From: an uncultured Paracoccaceae bacterium
GTDB lineage: Bacteria; Pseudomonadota; Alphaproteobacteria; Rhodobacterales; Rhodobacteraceae
Direction of reading: 5' to 3'
Length of the DNA stretch: 64,000 bases
Assembly: GCA_947500055.1 (NCBI GenBank)
Contig: CANMQO010000002.1
Coordinates: 434,001-498,000 of the forward strand
Notes under the pieces: model-generated
Database searches by the model: none
What the model saw: only the letters and a program-made list of their open reading frames with translations
Told to the model about the DNA's origin: nothing
Shown here: piece after piece, positions 1-12,000 of the stretch
How positions within the stretch are numbered: position 1 is the stretch's first letter
Layout of the letters: every line of letters starts with the position of its first letter
Program-made: the position numbers and the translations under genes

Positions 1-3000
1 CGCCGCGCGTTTCGGCATAGTCGTCGCCCTGGCTGAGCAGCACAACATCATTGCCGGCCCCGCCGATCACCCGGTCATCGCCACCAAGATCAGGCGCGCG
101 CGATGAGAGTGCTTCGGTCCCGTCAATTGTGCTGGCAGCGATGCGGCCCTGATCACCGACAACGCGGTTGTCACCATCCCCGGTCGAGGCGAAGTCATTG
201 CCAAGGCCCAGAATGATGAAATCATCGCCATCGCCTGCAGTGATCGTCTCATCCCCGTCCAGATCGGTTAGAACCGCCTCTTGGCTGATCATGTCCAGCG
301 CCCGTGCGCCGCCTGCTGTTTCGGTAAAGGTCAGGCTGCCTTCGCCACCAATGATATGCACGGTTCCGTCGCCCAGATTGGCCGTGTCGGAACCCAGGCC
401 CAGAACGATGAACTCATCCCCGGCACCATTCGTGATAACATCGTCCCCATCAGGCGTGCCGGGAACCACGTCAGTCGATGTCAGTTCCACGGTGGTATCA
501 CCACCTGCTGTTTCGGTCACCGACAGATCGCCTGCGCCACCCAGCAAGAACACCGCGCCATCGCCCAGATCGGCAATATCGTCGCCCATATCAAGGACCA
601 CATGATCAGTACCGCTGCCAGCGGTCACGGTGTCATTGCCATCGGTCACGCCGGGAACCGCCGTGGCGGTGCCGATATTGATTTCCTGGCTACCATCTGC
701 CCGTGAGGTTGCGGTCAAGACACCGGAGCCCGCCAGAAGGTAGGTTGAACCATCACCCAAATCGGCAATGTCCCCGCCACCGCCCATGACGATGAAATCA
801 TCGCTGTCGGCGGCCTCAAAACGGTCAACGCCGTCATTGTTACCGGCAACTACCGGATCAGATAGCAAGGTCACCGCTTGCGATCCATCCAATCCCAATG
901 TGATGCTGATCAATCCGGAATCGCCCAGGGCGTAGTTGTTGCCCTCACCCAGACCAACACGAAGCGGATCATCGCTTCCGTCCGGGTTCTGCCCTCTTTG
1001 GGCTGTGTCGTCGCCACCACCCAGCACGACCAGATCATCATCGGCACCGCCGTGGTAAATGTCATCACCGTCGCCCGCACCAGCCGTGCTTTGCAATGTG
1101 GTGGGGAAGGCGGTTGGCACATCGGCTGTGGTCAGCGTCCCGTTATCGGTCATGACAATGTTCAGACCGTCGCCCGCATTGACCGTATCAGCCAGGTCAC
1201 CGGACAGAATAATGTCGCGTTCGCCGCGCGTTGTGACAGTATCGGTGCCCGCAAAGCTGGTCGAAACGGACTGACCTTCGATCAGGCCAAACGAACTGCC
1301 CATGCCATCGCTGATTTGTGTGATGGTCAGGCGCCCATCATCCGTAATGATATAGCTTAGCCCATCGGCCAGATCGACGATATCGTTGCCGCCGCCAAGA
1401 ACCGTAAATACATTCCCACCTTGCGTGGTGCGCACGGTGTCATCGCCAAAACGCGGGTCTGATGCGCTGTAAACGTTGCCATCTGCATCGACGGTTTCGA
1501 TGCTTTGGACAATGCGCTCAATCAGTGCGACCTTCGCGTTGTAGCTGTCAATTTCTTCCTGACTTGCATTGGCCGAAAGCGGCAACAGGTCAAGCAAGGC
1601 GCGGACGCTGGCCGGATTCAGTTGAATCTGGCCGTAATCGCCAAGGACCGCAAGGCCGCCATTCACCGATGTGATCAGGTCATTACCACCGCCGCCAAGG
1701 GCAACGTCAAACAGATCATCCGCACCGTCGATGCCAAATGTGATGTTGTCATCGCCTTCATTGGTGCTGGTGTTCTGCACAACGACACCATTGTCGTAGT
1801 AATCATTGGTGATCGTCCCATTGGCAGGCACAAAAGACCCCAGATCACCGATGACAAAGTCACCACCGGTTCCGGCATTCACGATATCACCGCGCTCGCC
1901 ACCGATGATGACATCATTGCCAGCCCCGGTCGTGATGTTGTCGACGGTGCCCATATCAGACGCAATGGAACGGAACGCATTGACCGTTTCCAGAATGCGG
2001 CTGCCTTCGGCGATGCCGAAATCGCCAAAGACGATGTTGTCGCCCACAAGGTCGGTGATCGTTTCGCTGATCAGGACATTCTGCGCACCACCCGCGACCA
2101 GAATATCGCCGCCAGAGCCGCCATCAAGCCCATCGGTACCCGCTGTTGTCGACGTCATTCCCGTTGAAATGAACGTTTCAGCCGTGCGGTTGGAAGAAAT
2201 GCTGATCTGCCCGTAGTCACCCACCAACAAATCCGACCCTGCACCACCAGACAGGGCATCATCACCACCACCGCCCAGCAAAAGGTCATTTCCGGCACCA
2301 CCGATCAGCGTATCGGACCCATCGGCCAGATCGCTCGTTTCGATCTGGAGCCGGGTTTGCAAATTCTCGATAGCCATCGGATCGGTCAGATCAATCAGCG
2401 TTGCACTGACCCCGGTTGTGGCGGAGATCGCACGCACCTCTAGCACACCGCCCGAGATCAGGTCATCGTCAAACCCGCCATCAAGCGTATCATCACCTGT
2501 GCCACCGCCAAGTATGTCGCGACCGTATTGGCCATAGAAGATATCCCGACCACTTTGCCCGATGATGATATCGTCGCCATCCTTGCGCAACAAATGATCA
2601 GCCGCACCTTCGGGAAGTTGCGAGACATCGCCCCAGCCATAAACGGTGTTCGTTGTTCCGCCAGCGAATGTAACAAGATCATCGCCTGCACCCGCTTCGG
2701 TCGTCGTTGTGCCAACTGCACCAGTAAAGTTGATCTGGTCATTCCCGGCACCGGCATAGATGTTTGTCGTGCCGGTCGCGGTTACACTGATCAGGTCGTC
2801 CCCACGTCCGGTGAACGCAGTGGTGGTACCTGTCCCATGGATATTGATCCGCTCATCATCGCTGTCTTCTGACAATTGGGTGCTGCGGGTGAACGCCGAT
2901 TCAAACGTCGCGAGATTAACACCGGATGCCCCGCCCAGTTGCAGGTTCTGCCCCGCGAATTGTGCCGCGATATTCGCCTGCGTTACCGGCGTAGCGCCAA

Positions 3001-6000
3001 GGTTTTCTGTGCTGAAACGTTCCAGGAAATGGGCGCGCATTCCAAAATCATCGCCCCCAAAGACATAGACCGTGCCACCCCCGGTCGTCGTGGCGTTGAC
3101 CGTATCTGCACCGCCTTCCGCAAAGATATAATATGTGCCCGAACCTGTCACATTGATTGTATCGCTGCCGTCACCGGCAAACACCACATGGGTTCCGCTT
3201 TGCGCCAGATTGATCACATCATTGCCGCGCCCGGCAAAGATCACGCTGGCGGAATTGCCGTTGTTCATCTGTGACAGGTCAACGGTGTTGTTTCCCTCAC
3301 CGGCGGCGATCACGATCCCTGCACCTGGGTTGATGAAATTACCACTGCCAAAGTTCTGGCCGTTGGACGCATATGTCACAGCGCCATCATTGGCGATGGA
3401 AACGAAATCATTTCCGTCTTGCGATATCGAGGACATGTTGTTGCCCGCCCGCGCACCAACATTCAGGACCGACGTGCCGTTTATCACTTCAGCGATCTCT
3501 ACGGGGACAGGTGTGGCGTCCAATGTATAGTCAAAGATCGTTGTGTCGAACACCGTCGTCGAGAAGCCGAGATCAGGCAATGGCCACGGCAGGTTGATGC
3601 CCGCGAAGATGCGCAGGTAAGCGCTCAGATCAATTGAACCGTTGAAGATCGCGCCCAAGGCATCTTCAATACGGCCCGCTGCAAATTCGGCTGCAGCGGT
3701 ATCGAGTAGTGGAATGATCTCTGGCAGGCGTAATTTGCCATCATTGTTCGGGTCGGTGAAGGTCAGTTGCAAATTGCCATTGATACCACCACTCGCGCCC
3801 GCGATCCCCGCATTGAGGCCGATGGAAGCCCCAATTGACCCGTTGATCAGTGCACCGGGAGCCGCGTCAATAAAGACGCCATCCAGCAAACGCTCCGGAT
3901 CAAGCGAATTGGCGAAATTGACAATGCCCGACATATCGTAGCCAACCGTCAGCCCGGCATCGAGGAACACATCAACATCCGCATAGAATCCGCCGCGAAT
4001 TGCCCCGGACGCCCATGACGGTATCCCGATGGATGACAGGATCGAGCCTGCGATGTCGACGCTCAGGTCTGCCTGAAGCAGGTTGAAATCTGCCTCGACC
4101 AGGCTGACCCGGTCGAAATTGCCCAGAAGCAGGTTCAATGCATGTGACGGATCAGACAGCAACGGCAGGGAGAACGTCAGGCCCGGTCCCGACGCGCTGG
4201 CCGAGTATTGCGCATCGAAGTCGAAGGCGAAGACGCCGCATGGGATGAATACGCCATCGCTGGCGCGGAAATTTGACAGCAGGACTCCATCATCGCTCAG
4301 GCCGAGGAAGTCGTATGTCCCGATGCAGATACCAGCGGGGTTGTTGCCTTGGGTGTCAGACAACAGATTATTCAGCGTATCAATCTGGTCGAATATATTC
4401 AGGATCGGCAGCAGCGTCTCTGCGGCACCGAAGGCATAGGAGATCGGCACAGTGGACGACAGCGTATCAAAGACGCTTTCGATCGGGCTGAGAATATCCT
4501 GCAGTGGATCCAGCACCTGACCCACAATCGCACGCAGATTATCAACTTGCAGATGGATGTCCCTGAACTCCAGCTGTGTGATCAGGATGTCGGATGTGAA
4601 ATCAGCGCCGCCAGCCCCGAAAGTGGCTGTGGGGATTCGGGCGGCGAGTATGAAATCCGTGTAAATTTCAGGAACGAAGCCGCCAATGTCAAAGCTGACC
4701 AGCAGGTCAAGATGGATGCTGACATCGGCGTTGAATTCAAACTCCGCGAAATCACCAAAGTCGATTTGTGACAGATATACGGTCTTATCGAAACGATCGG
4801 CGTCCAGCGCAATGGCACCGGCATCAGCACTCGCCAGCTGCGCAAATGCATCTTCGTCAAACCCGTAGGTGCGGTCCAACTCCTGTCCGGCGCCGGTATC
4901 AAGGCCCGCATCACCAAACAGGTTCAGGCCAATGCTGGCGCGTGCATATGTATCTGCATTCTGCACTGCGCCAATCGTGTCAGCAGCCGTGGCACTGACA
5001 TCCAGAACACCGCCAATGTTAAACCCACCGTCGAAATTATTGGCTGTTGCGAGGAATTCCAACTCGATCTCTGCGTCGTCGACCGAATTCAGGACAAAGA
5101 AACCGTTGCAATCCAGCCCGAAGCCCAGATCAATATCCAGCATTGTGCTGAGGTTGATATCTGTCCCCGCCTCAACCGCGAGGTTCAAACCGGGGATTTC
5201 AAGCGCCAGATCGACGGGCAGCCATTGGTTGAAAACTTCGAAATTGAACGACAGTGCCCCGTAGATCGCAGGTTCGCCATCTTCGTTAATGCTGGCAGCG
5301 ATATAGGTTTGATCGGTTCGGTCGAACATCCGGTTCAACTGATCATTCAAGAACACGTTGATCAGATCAAGCGAGGTGGGCAACGCGCCAGTGCTGTCCA
5401 ATGGCGTTTCAAGATAGGCGCGGGCAGGATCGAGAACGTCATAGACGAAGTCATCAAAAAAGGCGGCGCCGACAGACATGTTGTCACCGATCAACGGCAG
5501 ATCAACATCACCCATGAAGTCGTCAATGAAGCTCTGGACGGTCCCCGCCATCATGTCGAGGCCATTGATGATCGCCAGCGGATCATTGAGCAGATCAAGA
5601 ATGCCCGCACAGTCAAAAAGGCCTGTGCCCGGCAGGCTCAGGTCAATGTAATGCGGCCCAAAGGCCGACCCGGACGCATCGAAGTAATCCGCAGGCAGAT
5701 CACCATTTGCATCGCGGCTGCCGGGTCGTTCATCACTGAACGTTGCCAGATCGGCAATCGGCTGGATCAGCGCCGCGTTTTCACCCGCTGACAGGTTTAG
5801 TCCAATCAGGGCCAAGGCCTGCGCGTCGCCGACGAAATGGTTATCAAGCAACGCAATGGTTGACGCGCGCGCCTGTTCTGCTGCCGTTGCGGTCGGATCC
5901 AAAGCCGCCAGGGCCGACTGCACGGTGGCCGCCAGATCGCTGGCAGATACCACGTTATTGTTGGGGTCGTCGGGATCGCCGATGGTCCGGAGCAAAGTGG

Positions 6001-9000
6001 ACTCGTAGACAAAGCCGTGTTCTGCGGGGTCCAGCAAGCCAAATGCGCCGCTGAAAGGCAGATCAATCCGGGTTTCGAAATCAACCTCCAATCCAAACAA
6101 GGACAGGAAATCGGGGTCTTCGGATTGGCTTAGCTCATAGAGATGCGCAAGGTCATACCGCTGGTCGTCACTGCCGTCGATATCTTCGATACTGGCACGG
6201 ATGAAGCCGCGGCCCTCACCACCGCTTTGTCCGATAAATGCACTGCCCTCGTCGATGCTGACTTCAAGCGGGCCTAGCGCCAAGACCATGTTCAGTCCTT
6301 CGGGCGTACCAAGGCTGAGATTGGCCGAAATCTGTGTGGCGTCAGTGTCGACAAACACGATGGGTTCGCTTGCCGTCAGATCCTTGGCCTTGAGCGGGCC
6401 AGAGGTCACATCGCCCTCGATCACGCCATCGCGCCCAAGCGCCAGGTCCAATGCTGACGACAATCCAAGCGCACGTGCGATATTGGCGTTTTCAAGCTCG
6501 ATCACTTCGAAGGTTACATCGTGGCTTATGTCATTGCCGACAACGCTGAACGCAAATTCGTCATAGCCATTGATCTGGGCGAAATTCGTCGACTGCAGGA
6601 CAAAAGTGCCCGCATCGTCGTCGGCGACAAAACGCAACAGCTGGCTAAGTGGTACGGTCGCGCCAATCACCGCTGTGTCAGAAACCAGCGAACGCGATAC
6701 ATTAACGTCCTGAAGCGCCCCGTTAAGTGCGGCGACGAAATCGGCCTGGGTCAGACGTCTGTGATCCTCCCGCAGAGACACGTCAACCGGGTCACCATCG
6801 CCAATCGCAATTGCAAACTGATACGCGGCAGATGCAGGCAACGCCGCCCAATCTGCCGCAGCAACATGCGCCAGACCATCATCAATCTGGATCAGGCTGG
6901 GTGCCGTCAGTGTGTTTGAAACCGCAAACCCGTAATCTGGCAATCCGGTTTCCTGCAGATAGGAGGTCGTCTGCATCCGCACGCTACCGCTGTCATCCAC
7001 GTCAATGGTGAACAATTCACCCGCAATGATCCGGGTGAACGGAATCGCGCCGAGCGCCTCATTTGTTGAGACATCATCCACATCAATCATGCGGGGTTCG
7101 GTGCCATCATAGCGCAAGGCTTGGGTCAGGGCGGCCGCAAAATCGGTTGCGGTTATCCGGTCAGGATCGGCGGGGATTTCAAGGACGAAACTGTCACTGG
7201 CCGTTCCGTCAGGTTCGAAGAACGCAAAGCCGATCTCGAATGCTTCGGTGAAATCGCCGAGCAGCGGCGCGTCAAAGGTGACGACATCAGGGGTAAACTC
7301 GACGGGCACCAGCGTTGAAAGCGCGTTGAGGTCCAGCGTACGCGGCGTGTATTCCTCTGCTGGTGTCAGCGGGACAAAGGCTGAGGATGCAAGTGTCTGC
7401 GAACCGTCAAACAGGTTATCGGTGTCGCCGTCATTATCCTGCACCACCACCGAGAATTCGTCCCAGTCCTGCGCGTTGGCAAAACCGGTGGTTTCCAAGG
7501 TCACATTGCCTGCGTCATCAGCCCGAAACAGGACAAGACGCAAAAGCGGTGTTCCATCACCTGATGTATCGCTGGGATCAAGATCGGAATTGGCAATCTC
7601 GACCGTGTTGTCGGGTCCGGCGGGCACTGTCGGATCAATGGAATTCAATCCTGTATTCAGGGCGTTTACAAACCCGTCCAGATCGCGCCCGGCTTCGGCC
7701 GCCACAACGATATCGCGCGGGCCGGCACCAGCAATATCAATGCTGAATGTATAGGCCAGTGTCGGATCAACACCGGTTTCCAGCGGGATGACACGTGGCG
7801 TATACGCCTCGCCGGGGTCAAGCGCCTGGAACGGACCCCCCGCAACGGTCAAACTATCTACAGCCCCATCAAACAGTGCCGTAACGCCCGCAGTGTCGCG
7901 CAAGGTGGCATTCGGATCGGTGATGCTGATTGTCACCTCACCACTATCGGGATCAGTCTGCAGCGAAATGGCAAGGCCGCTCGCCACGGTGGAGGCATCA
8001 AACTGCGCCTGAATGGCTGCAACAATGTCGTTCACCGTTGCCGGATCGCCATCGGCTTCGGGAAGCAGGCTATCAACATCAAGGGTGAAGCTGTCGCGCA
8101 GGTTCCCTGTCAGATCGACCCAGTCGATACGCAGGTCATTGAAGCCCGCGCCATTGGTCACGACAGATGTCACCCCAGCAAGTTCGGCCAGTTCAGTATC
8201 GCCATCAGCGTCTGTTAGGGTCACGCCCCCAAGTGCGGCAATATCCAGACCAAGGCGCAGGTTCATACCCAATTCGGGGTCAAGCACCAGTTCCGCATCG
8301 GCACGCGCATCAACGAGCCCGGACAGAATATCGCCCAGCGCTTCGGTGGTTTCATTGCTTGGATTTGCAGGGTCGGTGCCGGTATCCCCGCCCCCTGCTT
8401 CCAGCAATACGTTCTGCAAACCAGTTTCACCCAGCAGATCAATCAGGTTGAAATTGAATGGAATGTCTTGGGTGAAATCGTCAAGAAAGCTGAGATTCAA
8501 ATCGAAATACAGCTCGCAAACATCGATCATCTGGCCGGGGTTGTCGGGATCCTCGACCTCGGTCACCAGATCAATGGTCACCACACCCTCGCCAAAAGCA
8601 TTGGCGAATACGTCATTGATATTGGCAAAACTGAACCCGCCGGCATCACGCAATTCCAGCAGCGCATCGTTAAACCCCGATGTGAAATCGAACCCGGCCA
8701 AAAGGGCATCGTTCAACAATGGCACGTCCTGAAACAGGACCGGAAAATACTGCTCAAGATTTTCGGCATAGACATCAATCAGATCGCCCAGCCCGATCAT
8801 TGCATCAAGGATCAGATTCGGGTCGACAAGTGTCAGGCAGGTCAGTTCATCAAAATCGGTGCAAAGATGGGTGGTGTTGATCGGATCAAAGATATCCCCG
8901 ACCGAAACAAACATCGGCGTAGAGAACGCGTTCAGGCTGTCGGACCCAATGCCGCCGAGATTGAAATCAATATCCTCGAAATTCAGCGCCAGCATTGCAT

Positions 9001-12000
9001 AGTCTTGGCCGTCCACCCGGTCGGACCCGTTGTCCCGATCCAGAAGGCCCAGAACCTGCGCCGCAGTCGCGGTGTCCCCGAACTGACCAAAATCAACCCT
9101 GTCGCCACCGGCATCAACTGCGCACCCGTCGTCGTCCACGGCGATGCCGCCTTGCAGGTCAACGCGACCCAACAGATCCGTCAACCGGGTACCCGGCCCG
9201 TTTTCGGTGCCAAGTGTCACCAGCTGTGACCCGGTCAAGCGGTCGCTGAACGCAGCGTCAGACTGGCCGACGATGCTGATATCCAATTCAGTGTTCAGGG
9301 CGATGAAATTTGCCGCATTCGACCCGTCATCGCCGACACCCACACCGATTTCGACCATGCCCAATTCAAGACCCGCGACAATCTCGGTTGCTTGCGCGTC
9401 CAGCACGGCGTTCATCGAAAGGTCAGTCAGGAATGTATTGTCGAGCACCGCTTGGGCCGCATCATCACCTTCGGCAAAGTCGGACTGAATATCAAAGATA
9501 TTGAACCCCGCCGCAAAGTCCATCTGGGCAGAGAGCGTTCCGGCCAACGTGGCTTGAAGATCGACATTTTCCAGATCACCCAGCCGCGTATCATCAATGG
9601 AAAGACCTGCGGATGTCCCGATCTCTGCGCTGATGGGCGCGAAATCGAACAGAACGTCACCGGTTTCCAGATCAACCTGAACATCAACTGCCGGAATAGG
9701 CAGCACATCGATCACCACGTCCGTCACCCAGCCCATGACGCCTTGCAGGCTGTTGGCCCGGCTCAGTGAATCAAGGTCCATCGAAATCTGGAAACGCCCC
9801 TCGGCCCCGCCAGCAAGCGTGAACTGCATCCGGCCACCATCCTGCGTAACCGCGATGCCAAGCCCCTTGTCGGTCATGGCGCTGTCAGCTGCGTTGACAA
9901 AGCTTTGCAGCACGTCACCGCCGGTATCGGACCCCCAACCGCCCAATGGTTGCACAACATTTACCAAAACCGGGTCGTCGTTCACGAAGACCTCAAACCG
10001 CACGCTATCCATGCCGCGCAAGACGCCCGTGTCGAACAGATCAAGCGTGACCGTGTTTACACCCCGGTTCACCTCAAGCGTCGTCACCTCGGACCCTGAA
10101 ATCTCGGTGCTGATCAGCTGACCCTGGGCAAACCCCAGATCGCGGAACGTCGTTCCTGCGGCCACCGCCATATTGCGAATGGCATCTGTTCCCGTCACGG
10201 CAAAGGACAGGGCACGCCCTGCTGCCGAAGCAGCCCACCCGTAGGAACCAAGTGACGCGTTCAGAAGATCGGCAAATTGTGTCAGGGCATCATCTGCAAT
10301 CACGCCCAAGGCGTTCAGGGCAGACCATCCGCTGATATCAATAGCAACGTCTTCTGACGTATCGGTGTCCTGATCATAGAAGCTGAAGGTCAGGCTATCC
10401 TGACCATCCAGCGCACGTATCTGGTCATCGGTCAGCGCATAACCTGTTTGCGATAACAGTTCCGACGCGACTTCCACAAAAAGATTGCTGCTGTCAGCGG
10501 TTTCACCCTCTGCCAACACGACATCCTCAAATCCGAAATCTGCCGGGGTCGCGGCAAACAGGTCGGGGATTTGCTGCAGCGTTGCTGCGATTTCGTCAAA
10601 GGCCGCCGTCATGTCAAAATCGGTCAACGGGATGCCAAGCGCGAAATCGGAGCTTTGCAAGACATTGGCCAGACCATCGCCAACGGTGCCCAGAAACACC
10701 TCGATTACATTGAGGTCCATTTGATAAAACGCATCGGCCAGGCGGGTCACCGCGTCAATCTGGGCAGCGTCCACACCGGCAAAAGACGTGATGGCAAAAC
10801 TGACATCGACGCCGTCGGCCAATTCAACAATCGACCCGTCGGCGGTTAACCCGCCAAAGGCAAATGATTGGGTCAGACTGGCGCCAAAACCAATGCCGGT
10901 TGTTGCATCCAGCGACAGGGGCATGTCCATGTCGAAATTGTAGCGGACCATGTCCATCTCTTGGCCGGGGTCAATTTCGGCCAGATAGGCTGCATCTGCC
11001 GCATCAACATCCAACGCATGGCCGCGCGCAACAAAATCAATCACTGACTGGCCCGTCAGGCTGGCCGCCGATGCGATTGCTGTCGCGGGATCAGCGGCAA
11101 TCGTGACCGTCCCGTCATAGACCAGCGCGGACCAATCCGCATCAGCTTCGAACAGCCCGAAACGTCCGGTTTCAATCGAGGTGAGCGTGCCTGTCAGAAA
11201 CCCCACACTGGTTTCCGGCAGGTCGGCAAAATCAACGGTGTGATTGATATCCGCGCCAACAGGTCGGCCAAATTCAAACAGCGCCGCCTCTGGATCCGTG
11301 CCGCCGCTTTCAAGGTCGAAGCCTGAGAGGGTCAGTTGGGCCGTCGTTGTGTCGTCATCAGGATCAGCAGGGGCGGCCTCATCAAAAACAGTTTCAGCGC
11401 CGATGTTGAAGCTGAACGTGCCTGCGTTCGCGGTAAACCCGAAATCAACCGGCAGAACCGCACGCAGGTCCGGGGCCAGATCAAGCCTGTCCAGCAATGT
11501 GTTGACCTGCGGCAGGTTCACCGTCACCACCGCCCCGTTCAGCGGCACACCGCTCCCATCCAACAGGTTGTCAAATGACACCAGCGTTTCACCGCCGGCG
11601 TCGACGATATTCTGCAGGTCAAATGTCTCAATCGCGGTCGTATCGATCGCGGCCAGTACGTCATCATAGGCAGCATTGAACGCGGCCTTGAATTCATCGA
11701 TCGTCGTCGGTGACGCCGCTGTTTGAAAGTCATACTGGGTGAAGGCAGGTGTCACGATCCCGGTTGCGGGATCAGCGACCATTTGGCCAACCTCAACGGT
11801 CAGCGCGTCAAAAAACGCGTCAATCCGGTCTGCGACGGGCGCACCGGTCCACAGCAGATCAGCGCCAAAAATCTGATCCGTTACATCCGACGATAACAGA
11901 TATCCCAGCAGCCCCGGATCAGACGCACCGTTGGGTACATCAATACCGTTGACCCGAAGCAACTCTGCGTTGGCGATCTCTGCAACTTCGGTGATAGCCG

